A stretch of 64,000 nucleotides of DNA from Stomoxys calcitrans (lineage: Eukaryota; Arthropoda; Insecta; Diptera; Muscidae). The number at the start of each line of letters is the position of its first letter. Position 1 is the first letter of the stretch. The notes beneath the pieces were generated by a model. That model made no database searches. It saw only the letters and a program-made list of their open reading frames with translations, and was not told the DNA's origin. Positions 1 through 8,769 of the stretch are shown here, one piece after another. The DNA lies in assembly GCF_963082655.1 (NCBI RefSeq), contig NC_081552.1:187314075-187378074 (forward strand), read 5' to 3'. The translations under genes and the position numbers were made by a program.

Positions 1-167
1 CTTCGAACTTAAACTGCTTATGGACAAAAAAGAATCTGTGCCAAGTTTCAGCTCAATATCTCTATTTTTAAAGACTGAAGCGTGATTTCAACAGTCAGAC
101 GGACAGACGGACGGACATGTCTAGATCGTCTTAGATTTTTACTCCTTCGGTGGTGGGTATAAAAATA
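1..167 (+). repeat. Family B element, 3' terminal fragment
   Basis: The window opens inside a repeat whose 3' portion is seen many times later, for example at 8770-8978. It has the stretch ending in caatatctct, a GACG/GACA microsatellite at about 97-118, the core agatcgtcttagattttta, and it closes at cggtggtgggtata. The (TA)n part is deleted here. It is non-coding. The 5' part lies outside the window. Confidence 0.8.
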
Positions 168-175
168 AGGCCAAA

Positions 176-656
176 GTACAGCCATTCACGGCTGTATGGT
201 ATTCGGTTTGTTGTGTGTTCCGTAGGGACTCAAAAACGGCAGAAAAAATTTTCTCGAAATTTTCGCATAATGTGTTGGTTGGTCTGGGTGGAAACATAGG
301 CTATAGGAGGCGGGGCCTTCCTCTTACCACAAAAACGCCGCCGAAAAACAAAGGTGGACCGATGGACACAACATGAGCATCAAATGAAAGGTATTGAAGA
401 CTAGCCGCCCCTATCCCAAAACTCCTCTAAACAGAAGTCATTCAAAGAACTTGACAAAAGCGATTCATGTTGGAGGGTATATAAGATTCGACCCGTCCGA
501 ACTTAGCACGCTTGTACTTGTTTTGCACTCTTACAGTCACCAAAACATAATTTCTATTGTTGGGGTCTGGCGGCTCTGGAGCCGCCCAAAACCCGCCAAA
601 TGGATATATAGACCAATCACGACAATTTAGAGCTCAAACGCAAGAGAGAGCAAACA
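176..656 (+). mobile_element. Family D (Helitron-like) fragment
   Basis: The head around 205-235 (gtgtgttccgtagggactca) matches the D head at about 25640. The phrase aaatgaaaggtatt and the 560-640 stretch (atatatagaccaatcacgac) match D monomers at 41940-41970. It is interrupted by a minus-strand family A 5' block (423-540). No 3' CTAG end is present, so the copy is truncated. Small open frames here are shadows. Confidence 0.65.
423..540 (-). repeat. Family A 5' terminal block, nested in D
   Basis: Read on the minus strand this is the diagnostic A head: aacaagtacaagcgtgctaa, the partly palindromic ttcggacgggtcgaa, then tatataccctccaaca. It is about 118 bp and stops in the region equivalent to the A block around 24990-25040. 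Only the 5' block is present. Confidence 0.7.
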
Positions 657-896
657 AATAAAATCGTTCTAAGTTCGGCCGGGCCGAATTTTGGAAACCC
701 ACCACCATGGATTCTGCTAAAATATGTGAGCTATATCTGATCATACACCGATTTGGACCGAACTTGGCACAGTTGTTGAGCACATTAAATAAAATTTCAG
801 CCAAATCGGATAAAAATCGCGGCGTGTAATCAAGAATTCAAATCGGGAGATCGGTATATGTGGGAGCGATTTGGACCGTACATGGCACAGTTGTTG
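657..896 (+). repeat. Family F element, left half, interrupted by the LINE
   Basis: The head has ctaagttcggccgggccgaa and cccaccaccatggattctgc, followed by one monomer of the 'gggagctatatc / accgatttggaccg / cagttgttg' type. The sequence continues after the LINE at 4491: joining 896 to 4491 restores the consensus cacagttgttg-aaagtcataac seen at 63740-63760. Confidence 0.8.
883..896. repeat. Target-site duplication of the LINE (left copy)
   Basis: tggcacagttgttg occurs here and again at 4477-4490, exactly flanking the LINE. Because the element tail is (CAA)n and the duplication itself ends in caacaa on the element strand, the certain part is at least 8 bp and the maximum is 14 bp. Confidence 0.85.
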
Positions 897-928
897 TTGT
901 TGTTGTTGTTGTAGCAGTTTATTGTGTA

Positions 929-1885
929 CTATCTTTCGTCTGCTTGATTCTGTTGAGTGTCAAGACCCAGGAACTCCGCGACTAAGATGGGGTGCGTCCA
1001 CAGGGATCTGGGTCTGAGTCGAGTGGGTCTGGCCGGGCAGTTAAACAGGTGACGTGTATCGTGCGGTCCCTGGTTACAGTCGGGACATACATCTTGCACG
1101 TCGGCATCAATCCTAGCTCTGTGGGAATTGAGGCGGCTGCATCTGCCGGAACGTAATTGAGCCAGAATCACTCTGGTTTGCCGGGGGAGGTCGATTTCTT
1201 CGGGTGCAATGGGTGGCGGTCGTTCTCCAAGGACTACATTCACCCGGTAGCCAGTTAACGCGTCTGCTACCGTGTCTGCATGAATGTTGTTCAGACCCGC
1301 TTGATATGCCGCTTGATCTAGAGGTTCTCTCTTGTAGCGCTGGACCTCACGCTCTAGATCATGTAGATCTACCTTAAGGCTTCTGGGCGGTGGGTATCTA
1401 TCCACAAGATGATGATTTGGATGATTTCTGCGATAACAGCCCAAAAGGTATTGCTTAGACAGCATGTAGTTATGTCTTCGCACTGGTAGGATCTTTGTCT
1501 CCTGGTGGAGGTGGTCCACATGAGAACTAAGGAGGCAGCCCGTCGCAGTTCGGAGGGCGGCATTCTGACAGATCTGAATATTATTCCACTGCGTGTCACA
1601 AAGCTGACGTGACCACACTGGCGCTGCATAACTTACCACAGACCGGCCAATTGCTTTGTACGTGGTCAACAAGGTTTCTTTGTCTGCACCCCAAGTGCTG
1701 CCAGCGAGTGACTTGAGGACCTTGTTTCTACTTTTGACTTTATTGCAGATTGCTGTGGCATGTGGGGAGAAAGTGTAGGAGCTGTCAAATGTGACGCCAA
1801 GTATTTTGGGACACTTGATGGTCGGAATCAATTCTCCATCGACCATCACAGTCAGCTCAGAATTCACCTCACGTGTATTTGTAGT
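929..1885 (-). pseudogene. LINE polyprotein C-terminal part, displaced by frameshift
   Basis: This is the continuation of the reverse transcriptase frame in another phase. After the break the reading LFTTNTREVNSEL follows directly on SSAT of the upstream frame, as in related LINEs. It includes the RT thumb (KILGVTFD) and, near the end, a zinc knuckle CPDCNQGPHDTRHLFNCP (C-x2-C...H-x3-C). The last residues stop at 929, only about 30 bp before the CAA tail. It has no start codon of its own with a plausible role. Its product can only be made if the frameshift is bypassed. Confidence 0.88.
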
Positions 1886-4346
1886 GAAGTGTGGCTGAAG
1901 ATTTGGTGGCGGATATCTTCAGATTTCTTGCAGCGAAATATGAGGCAAGCTCGTTGAGGTAGACGTTCAACCTATCGCAGATGTCATCAATGGGTGGGGG
2001 GCCTGATGCCAAGATCGTACAGTCGTCCGCATATGATACGATCTCTATGCCGTCTGGAGGAGGTGGGATGGAGGATAGGTAGAGGTTAAACAGAGCCGGA
2101 GATATCACCCCGCCTTGGGGAACTCCCTGTTTCACTCTACGGTGTTTTGACTTCTTATCCCTAAATTCCACAAATGACTGGCGGCCACACAGATAATTCG
2201 CGACCCAACGTTTAAGGCCTGGCTGGAGGGACGTGTTGGCGATGTCCTCAAATAATTTGGCATGGCTGACCGTGTCGAATGCCTTCGATAGGTCCAATGC
2301 CACGAGGACCGTCCTATCACATGGCCTGGGTTGATTGAAGCCACGGCAAATGTGTGTGGTGATGGCATGCAAAGCTGTTGTTGTGCTGTGCAGTCTCCGA
2401 AATCCGTGTTGATGCTCGGCGAATGGAAATTCTCCTACGAGGCTCGGGAGGAGTAATGCCTCAAGCGTCTTAGCCACTGGTGAGAGAAGGGTGATCGGTC
2501 TGTACGACTCCCCCAAACTCGGGTCTTTACCAGGCTTCAGTAGCGGGATCACTCTGCCCATTTTCCAGACATCGGGAACTATAAGAGTGTTCAAAGACAG
2601 GTTAAGGACAGTGGTAAGGTACTCAACTCCAGGTAAATCCAGATTCTTCAGCATCAATGTAGAGATTCCGTCGGGGCCCAACGCCTTGGAAGATTTGGCG
2701 CCACGGATGACATTCGTAACTTCGCCCACGGTAAATTGTGATGGCTGTTCATCGGCTCGGAGACCACGAATACGGCGAATGGCTCTCCTCCTTGCCCTGT
2801 CTCTCTCGGGATGCACGATAAATTGACGGTTGAACAACCTGGCGCATCTCTTCGGATCAGTCACGGTTAACTCGCCAAAAGTGACTGAGGTCCTGTCGTC
2901 CCGTCTACCGGGGTTCGAGAGAGACTTAACAGTGGCCCACAATTTGCCTGCACCGGTGCCTAAGTTACATTGCTCCAAGTGTTCCAGCCACAAATTCCGC
3001 TTATGTTCGTTGACTACCCTGTTTATTTCCAGATTCAGCTCGCTGATTCTGGGGTTAGCGGGGTCCATAGCACGAATCCCATCACGCTCGTCTGCGAGTA
3101 CCACTGCTTGCGCCGGGAAATTGGGTCGCACTTGCGGTATTCGACCGGCTGGTATAAAGCGAGCGGCTGCTGCGTTGATGATGTCTCGGAATTTCCTCTC
3201 GGCCACAAGCACATCAGAGGGGGGTGGCAGTTCATTGAAGCGGCGATTGGTATACTCTCTGAAGCCAGTCCAATTGGCCTTCTTGTAGTTGATGAACGTT
3301 CGGCGCTCAGAGGTTATGAAGTCGGGTGGTCGGTCGATGGTGAGGATTATGGGGAGGTGGTCTGACCCCAAAGAGATGACGGCTTGCCAGGATACGTCAC
3401 TCAGGAGATCAGGGGATGCGATTGAGATGTCTGGCGAGCTGCTGCACCTCCTCGTAATCCTAGTGGGGGCATCCTCATTCACCGTGCAAAACGTGGAGCT
3501 ATCTATCTGCTCTGCCAAAGCTATGCCACGCTGGTCGTTGCCTAGGGGAGAATGCCATGACGAGTGATGTGCATTGAAATCCCCCAGAACCAGACGACTA
3601 TGGCCAGATAGCAACCCACTTATGTCGGGGCTGTAGGCCTGGCCATTAATCGGGACACAGCTGCCAACCGGCGGTATATACACGTTGTATATCTCTATCT
3701 CGGCAGTACCAGACTTGACTGCTACCCCCATACATTCCATGTATGGGTCACTAGCGTCAAGCGCAGGCGAGATAGGTCTATACTGCACGGAATGGTGTAT
3801 AACGAAGGCCAATCCCCCACCTCCATTCCTTGAGCGATCCTTACGTAGCACATTGTAGCCGTGACAACTGTGCAAGCTGCAGGTGTTAGTCAGCTTTGTC
3901 TCCTGGATCGCAGCGACCGATATGCTCTTCCGACTCATAAAATCCACAATCTCATCAATCTTGCCTCGCAGTCCATTGCAGTTTAACTGCAGGAACGATA
4001 CATTTCCCGACACTGGCCTGGCAATAGTAGGGCTAGGGTGCTGTCTTTGCATAAATTGCCGTACGGGAGAGGTCGGGGGGGTCACATAGTCCGACGACGA
4101 GGACGCCGAAAGCGACGACGGCGACGCTTGTGACCCACTGCTGGCTGTGTTCGCACAGCACCTAGCGACATAGCCAGTATGACTATACTCCCGTAGCGAA
4201 GTTAGGCCAGAGCAAGAACGGAAATGTACCCACTCCAAGCACCTGTTACACCTCACCGACACTGACCGATGATGAAGGCGGTTCTGGCAAACGGAACAGA
4301 ACCAGGGTCCGGGGTTCTTTTCAATCCCGGCACGGACCAAAAGCAT
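1869..4346 (-). CDS. LINE polyprotein, N-terminal 825 residues (2A-like, PHD finger, endonuclease, reverse transcriptase)
   Basis: Residues 5-15 read RAGIEKNPGPW, a 2A-like ribosome-skipping motif of the xGIExNPGP type. Residues 17-64 hold a PHD/RING-like finger (C17, C20, C33, C36, H41, C45, C63/C64). A Ser-rich linker follows. Residues about 115-337 are an exonuclease-endonuclease-phosphatase domain with N122, QETKL at 148-152, GDFNAH at 255-260 and GSDH at 327-330. This is the target-DNA nicking activity in APE LINEs. Residues about 540-815 are the reverse transcriptase: GPDGIS at 558, motif A ALDLSKAFDTV with D685, GVPQGG at 741-746 and the catalytic YADD at 772-775. All catalytic residues I can check are present. 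The frame ends early because of a one-base deletion near 1888; without it translation would run into the 929-1885 frame. The ATG at 4346 is chosen because it places the 2A-like motif at the N-terminus, as in ingi/L1Tc-type elements. Confidence 0.92.
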   Translation of the reverse strand: MLLVRAGIEKNPGPWFCSVCQNRLHHRSVSVRCNRCLEWVHFRSCSGLTSLREYSHTGYVARCCANTASSGSQASPSSLSASSSSDYVTPPTSPVRQFMQRQHPSPTIARPVSGNVSFLQLNCNGLRGKIDEIVDFMSRKSISVAAIQETKLTNTCSLHSCHGYNVLRKDRSRNGGGGLAFVIHHSVQYRPISPALDASDPYMECMGVAVKSGTAEIEIYNVYIPPVGSCVPINGQAYSPDISGLLSGHSRLVLGDFNAHHSSWHSPLGNDQRGIALAEQIDSSTFCTVNEDAPTRITRRCSSSPDISIASPDLLSDVSWQAVISLGSDHLPIILTIDRPPDFITSERRTFINYKKANWTGFREYTNRRFNELPPPSDVLVAERKFRDIINAAAARFIPAGRIPQVRPNFPAQAVVLADERDGIRAMDPANPRISELNLEINRVVNEHKRNLWLEHLEQCNLGTGAGKLWATVKSLSNPGRRDDRTSVTFGELTVTDPKRCARLFNRQFIVHPERDRARRRAIRRIRGLRADEQPSQFTVGEVTNVIRGAKSSKALGPDGISTLMLKNLDLPGVEYLTTVLNLSLNTLIVPDVWKMGRVIPLLKPGKDPSLGESYRPITLLSPVAKTLEALLLPSLVGEFPFAEHQHGFRRLHSTTTALHAITTHICRGFNQPRPCDRTVLVALDLSKAFDTVSHAKLFEDIANTSLQPGLKRWVANYLCGRQSFVEFRDKKSKHRRVKQGVPQGGVISPALFNLYLSSIPPPPDGIEIVSYADDCTILASGPPPIDDICDRLNVYLNELASYFAARNLKISATKSSATLHYKYT

Positions 4347-4476
4347 ACGGAGAAGGCACTCCGGGATGTGCCTCTCCCATGACGAAAAAAGACGAACACG
4401 TACACTGAGGCGGCAGCCCTTGCCGATGAAGATTCCATCGGGTCAATCCGGTACGTACAACCGGCTGCCATGGAAT

Positions 4477-4490
4477 TGGCACAGTTGTTG
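4477..4490. repeat. Target-site duplication of the LINE (right copy)
   Basis: This is an exact second copy of tggcacagttgttg (first at 883-896). It directly precedes the resumption of the family F repeat. Confidence 0.85.
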
Positions 4491-4857
4491 AAAGTCACAA
4501 CACATTACTTTGTGGAAAATTTCAGCCAAATCCGACTAAAATTGACGCTTACAGGGACTCAAGAAGTCAAATCGGAAGATCGGTTTATATGGGAGCTATA
4601 TCAGGTTTAGACCGATTCGAACCGTACTTTGTACAGTTCTTGGAAGTCATAACAGAACACTATGTGCAAAATTTCAACCAAATTGGATGACAATTGAGGC
4701 TCCCAGGGGCACAAGAAGACAAATCGGGAGATCGGTTTATATGGGAGCAATATGAGGTTATAGACCGATTTGGACCGTACTCGCCACATTTGTTGAAAGT
4801 CATAACAGAACACTGAAAAATAGGTCTCAAAAGTACTGCAGTTGGGAGTAGAGTAAA
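4491..4857 (+). repeat. Family F element, right half
   Basis: It continues the F repeat broken by the LINE. Two further monomers follow, each with 'aagaagtcaaatcgg...gatcggtttatatgggagc' and 'accgatt..accgtac'. It ends without the microsatellite 3' block, against the SINE that begins at about 4858. Confidence 0.75.
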
Positions 4858-5440
4858 CATTTGTCCAGGAACCGAGCAGGGGCAAACTTCTCACACATCA
4901 ATGAATGCTTTTCGATTCACACTCAATTATAAGGAACCTTATTTTATAGCCGAGTCCGAACGGCGTGCCGCAGTGCGACACCTCTTTGGGGAGAATTTTT
5001 TACATGGCCGTGCATGCCACCGTAGAGCAGAGGTTAGCATGTCCGCCTATGACGTTGAACGCCTGGGTTCGAATTCTTGGGAGACCAGCATACAATTTTC
5101 AGCGGTGGTTATCCCCTCCTAATGCTGGTGACATTTGTGAGGCACTATGCCATGTAAAAACTTTTAATCAAAAGAGGTGTCGCACTGCGGCACGCCATTC
5201 GGACTCGGCGAAGAAATGAGGCCCTTTATCAATGAGCCTAAACTTAAAAACTTGAACTTGAGTGCAGTCTCATTGACATATGAAAAGTTTGCCCTGATCG
5301 TTAATGGATTGTTCATGGGCAAATTTGCATTTGCATGCGTGGCATGGTACCTCGCAAATGTCGCCAGCACCGCTTTAACTATGTCCGATGTCCTCGCCAG
5401 CATTCGAACGCAGGCGTTCAGCGTCATAGGAGGACATAGG
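4858..5440 (-). mobile_element. tRNA-derived SINE, minus strand, split by a second SINE
   Basis: The 5' tRNA-like head is at 5440-5332 on the minus strand (gcctatgacgctgaacgcct, box-B-like cgttcgaatg). The SINE body and 3' end are at 5010-4858 (gtgtcgcactgcggcacgcc, then ttctcc/gtttgcccctg). The two parts join across an oppositely oriented SINE at 5018-5331. Compared with the intact SINE at 52668-52984 nothing large is missing. This element must predate its insert. Confidence 0.8.
5018..5331 (+). mobile_element. tRNA-derived SINE inserted into another SINE
   Basis: The head cgtagagcagaggttagcat at 5021 has a box-A-like agcagaggttagc. Box-B-like gggttcgaattc at 5066 is the pol III internal promoter of a tRNA ancestor. 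The body has gtgtcgcactgcggcacgcc (5177) and the tail has gttcatgggcaaatttgca. The repeated tgcatgc at 5011-5017 and 5332-5338 is a candidate 7-bp target duplication. The body also matches the SINEs at 52668, 63515 and 34730. Confidence 0.82.
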
Positions 5441-5544
5441 CTACAATGGCACTAATTCGATATTCACATTCAGGGCGAAGTGTCCCCAACCTAGAAAGGT
5501 GGAGTGTTAAAGAAGGCGGAGCGGAGCGGTCCCGGTTCTACTCG
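5441..5544 (+). mobile_element. Family D (Helitron-like) 3' end, degenerate
   Basis: It contains the D terminal signature aaagaaggcggagcggagcg and closes at ctactcg followed by T. The canonical copies end in CTAG followed by T (28298-28301, 43029-43032). Only the last approximately 60-100 bp remain. Confidence 0.6.
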
Positions 5545-5913
5545 TAAATACTAAAAGTTGAATGAAGAAATATTAAGACTTTATCTCTAGGACATAATGG
5601 ATGCTTGTGCCATATTTCATGATCCTTTCTTTGATTTTAGACTGATGATAGACGAACACGATCGCTCTCACCACGAAAGTAAGTCTAAGTTTATCGAAAT
5701 ACTTGTAGAAGAATCTTTTTCAAATGCATTGATTGATAATCAATTAAATAAACACGCATGAATGATAACTCTTTCTTTTCCTTCGCACATCAAAGTTTTT
5801 TTTTTTTTTATTTGTTCTCAAGTATTTAAAGGCCTTTTCACACAAAGAACTGGGCAAAAAATCCAAATTTTGCAATAATTTGGCGCACGTTGGCGCCATT
5901 ATTCAATACTTAC
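5545..5913 (-). other. Dpr-gene intron sequence downstream of exon 3
   Basis: This is AT-rich sequence without recognised repeats or long frames, beginning just 3' of the exon 3 donor on the minus strand. It contains a poly-T tract near 5797-5809. It is the start of the next intron. No further Dpr exon is recognisable between here and coordinate 1. Confidence 0.6.
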
Positions 5914-6124
5914 CCACAACGTTGAGATTCACAAAATAACTTCGCACTGGCTGAGTGGATATTTGACACTCAAACATGCCCGCATCACGTTTCTGTGTCC
6001 ATTTTATCTGCAATGTCCAATCCTCAGTGTCATTGTGGTGTATGGCCTGAAAACGCAAATCCGATGTATAGGTGTAAGTGCCAACAGTCAGGATGTGCAT
6101 ATCGCGATGCCTTATCCAGGAAAC
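5914..6124 (-). CDS. dpr10-like: Dpr-family Ig receptor, exon 3 (C-terminal half of Ig domain 1)
   Basis: This is a 211-bp exon. On the minus strand the acceptor is tttgatattttaag at 6125 and the donor is gtaagt at 5913-5908. It opens in phase 0 with VSWIRHRDMHILTVG, the Dpr signature around the invariant Ig tryptophan. It continues with TYTYTSDLRF, DTEDWTLQIKW, the Ig closing motif RDAGMFECQIS with the second disulfide cysteine, and ends QPVRSYFVNLNVV. One base (G) is carried into the next exon. The Dpr proteins are fly neuronal cell-surface Ig proteins that bind DIP partners in synaptic matching. By memory the wording is closest to Dpr10 or Dpr6, so the exact paralogue is uncertain while the family is not. 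An Asn-Asp-Thr site could be glycosylated. The next exon was not found in this window. Confidence 0.93.
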
Positions 6125-6357
6125 CTTAAAATATCAAAGAAGAAGTACATGCTTCAATCAATTGCTTTATTATTCACTGAAATAGGAGTCGCCAACAAAG
6201 AGTGGCATATTTGCCTTTCCATCTACCCAAAGGACAGATACTCCGTGCTTATGGCATGTCAAACAAGGTAGGAAATTATAATTCTTTTTCATGGGTTTTA
6301 TCATTTTTATGCTTTCCTTTTTGATGAGGCATAAGGGAAGAGAATGTTGTGAATTTT

Positions 6358-7440
6358 AACAAGTGAAATCGCGTTAAGTTCGGCATGGCCGAAACTAACT
6401 TACCCTCCACCATGTTCTTTAAATGAATGTTTCAAATATATTGGAGATCTATCAGGTTATGAACATACAAAATTTCAGTCAAATCGAATAGTAATTGTGT
6501 TGCATCCTCTAAAGGCTCAAGATATTCGTTAGGGCGATCGGTTTACATGGGAGCTATATCAAGTTATGAAACAATGTTGGTAACACTTAGGGAGTATTTT
6601 GGACGTCAAACTTTTAGCCAAAATGGGTTATAGTAACGCCCTCTGGAAGCTGCAAAAGTCAAATCGATAGATCGGCTTACATGGCAGCTGTATCAAAACA
6701 TAGACTGTTAATAAGTAAAGGGTGATTTTTTTGAGGTTAGGATTTTCATGCATTAGTATTTGACAGATCACGTGGGATTTCAGACATGGTGTCAAAGAGA
6801 AAGATGCTCAGTATGCTTTGACATTTCATCATGAATAGACTTACTAACGAGCAACGCTTGCAAATCATTGAATTTTATTACCAAAATTAGTGTTCGGTTC
6901 GAAATGTGTTCAAATTTTGACAAATTTTGTTCAGCGATGAGGCTCATTTCTGGTTGAATGGCTACATAAATAAGCAAAATTGCCGCATTTGGAGTGAAGA
7001 GCAACCAGAAGCCGTTCAAGAACTGCCCATGCATCCCGAAAAATGCACTGTTTGGTGTGGTTTGTACGCTGGTGGAATCATTGGACCGTATTTTTTCAAA
7101 GATGCTGTTGGACGCAACGTTACGGTGAATGAACACATTTCGAACCGAACACTGATTTTGGTAATAAAATTCAATGATTTGCAAGCGTTGCTCGTTAGTA
7201 AGTCTATTCATGATGAAATGTCAAAGCATACTGAGCATCTTTCTCTTTGACACCATGTCTGAAATCCCACGTGATCTGTCAAATACTAATGCATGAAAAT
7301 CCTAACCTCAAAAAAATCACCCTTTATTTGTGCAAAATTTCAATTGCCTAGCTTCACTCGTTCGAAAGTAAGCATGCTTTCGACAGACAGGTTGGCGGAC
7401 GGACAAGCCTAAATCAAATTAGAATTTCAAGACGATCAAA
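6358..7440 (+). repeat. Family A-related element interrupted by a mariner MITE
   Basis: The head cgttaagttcggcatggccg and ttaccctccaccatg lie at 6370-6413. Diverged monomers run to 6717 and the 3' block resumes at 7325 (tttgtgcaaaatttcaattg, gctttcgacagacagg). Removing 6718-7324 and one TA restores aataag..tatttgtgcaaaa, the family A consensus. The 3' end stops before the terminal gtggagggtata. Confidence 0.75.
6718..7324 (+). mobile_element. Foldback Tc1/mariner-type MITE with transposase remnant (copy 1)
   Basis: The element is 607 bp, flanked by TA at 6716-6717 and 7325-7326. The ends are inverted repeats of about 195 bp starting aagggtgatttttttgaggt. Each inverted repeat encodes the transposase N-terminus MNRLTNEQRLQII. 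Between them lies a plus-strand piece of a DDE transposase: MFSDEAHFWLNGY (the second catalytic Asp is in SDEAHF), RIWSEEQPEAVQ, CTVWCGLYAGGIIGPYFF. The natural C-terminus and the third catalytic residue are replaced by the inverted copy of the 5' end, and the region before FSDEAHF is deleted. It cannot encode an active enzyme. It could be moved by a full-length relative. Confidence 0.88.
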
Positions 7441-7777
7441 AACAAGTAAAAAGGCATAGAGTTCGGTCGGGCGAAACTTTGGATACCCACCACCTCGGGT
7501 ATATATGTAAACCCTCTAATAAATGTATGTTACTGTTCAATTTTGTAGAACAAAATGTTGGTCTTTTTAGAAGCTATATCCAAATATAAATAGATCTGAA
7601 CCATATAGAAGACGGATTTCGAAAAGCCTAACATAAGTCACTGCGTCGAAATTCAACGAAATCGGATAATAAACGGGCTTTTTAGGGCCAAGACTTTACA
7701 TAGAGAGTTCTTTCTATATGGTACACCTAACCAAAACTGGTCCGATGTGGACCAAATTAAAGAAGTAACAAGTAAAA
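7441..7777 (+). repeat. Family B element, 5' part
   Basis: The head agttcggtcgggcgaaactt is followed by gatacccaccacctcgggta. Monomers follow with 'ttttagaagctatatc' and 'gatctgaaccatatag'. It is truncated at 7777 by the start of family A. Confidence 0.75.
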
Positions 7778-8769
7778 GCGTGCTAAGTTCGGTCGGGCCG
7801 AATCTTATATACCCTCCACCATGGATCGCATTTGTCGAGTTGTTTTCCCGGCATCTCTTCTTAGGCTAAAGAGGATATAAGAAAAGAGTTGCTCTGCTAT
7901 TAAAACAATATCAATATATGGTCCTGTTCGGACCACAATTAAATTATATATTGGAGACCTGTGTAAAATTTCAGCCAATTCGTATAAGAATTGCGCCCAT
8001 TGGGGCTCACGAAGTAAAATAGAGAGAACGATTTATATGGGATCTGTATCGGGCTATAGACCGATTCAGACCATAATAAACACGTTTGTTGATGGTCATG
8101 AGAGGATCCGTGCGACCTCTAGGGGTCAAGAAGTCAAGATCCCAGATCGGTTTATATGGCAGCTATATCAGGTTATGGGCCGATTTGAACCATACTTGGC
8201 ACAGTTGTTGGATATAATAACAAAACACGTCGTGCAAAATTTCATTTCAATCGGATAAGAATTGCGCACTCCAGAGGCTCAAGAAGTCAAAACCCAAGAT
8301 CGGTTTATATGGCAGCTATATCAGGTTATGAACCGATTTGAACCATACTTGGCGCAGTTGTTGGATATCATAACAAAACACGTCATGCAAAATTTCATTC
8401 CAATCGGATAAGAATTGCGCACTCTAGAGGCTCAAGAAGTCAAAACCCAAGATCGGTTTATATGGCAGCTATATCAAAACATGGACCGATATGGCCCATT
8501 TACAATACCAACCGACCTACACTAATAAGAAGTATTTGTGCAAAATTTCAAGCGGCTAGCTTTACTCCTTCGGAAGTTAGCGTGCTTTCGACAGACAGAC
8601 GGACGGACGGACGGACGGACAGACGGACGGACATGGCTAGATCGACATAAAATGTCACGACGATCAAGAATATATATACTTTATGGGGTCTCAGACGAAT
8701 ATTTCGAGTAGTTACAATCAGAATGACGAAATTAGTATACCCCCCCATCTTATGGTGGAGGGTATAAAA
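7778..8769 (+). repeat. Family A element, upstream array of the 7-kb duplication
   Basis: This is a complete short A copy. The head aacaagtaaaagcgtgctaa (7778) leads to tataccctccaccatgg, three to four central monomers (one deleted around 8110), the microsatellite gacagacggacggacggacg near 8594 and the end atggtggagggtata (8754-8768). The part right of about 8381 is nearly identical to 15398-15784, while the part left of it is clearly different from the middle array. Open frames in it are by-products of the 153-bp (51-codon) monomer. Confidence 0.82.

Larger units (their letters stand above)
897..4476 (-). mobile_element. Near full-length APE-type LINE (non-LTR retrotransposon)
   Basis: The element is about 3.58 kb. 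On the minus strand it has a short 5' leader (4476-4347), one long coding frame, a very short 3' UTR (928-about 915) and a (CAA)n tail (about 913-897). Target-site duplications flank it. The frame carries in order a 2A-like motif, a PHD-like zinc finger, an AP-endonuclease-like domain, reverse transcriptase and a C-terminal CCHC-like knuckle. There is no gag-type ORF1 and no RNase H visible. That architecture points to the Jockey/Ingi-Vingi side of the APE-type LINEs, but clade placement is inference. One frameshift (near 1888) makes this copy non-autonomous. It sits inside a family F repeat, so it is younger than that repeat. Coordinates are good to a few bases. Confidence 0.93.

Noticed and set aside
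394..630. 78-residue plus-strand frame
   Set aside because: It runs through a family D / family A junction. Both parts are non-coding repeats.
5018..5095. Functional tRNA gene in the SINE head
   Set aside because: Box A- and B-like words exist, but the cloverleaf is degraded, the acceptor end is missing and the sequence runs into a SINE body present in four places.
5640..5680. Plus-strand micro-exon between ttgattttag and gaaagtaagtc
   Set aside because: Splice-like words only about 40 bp apart in AT-rich intron sequence are expected by chance. No coding context on that strand.
8594..8634. GACG microsatellite as a bacterial-type or regulatory repeat
   Set aside because: It is a constant part of every family A 3' block ((GTCY)n on the other strand), not an independent element.
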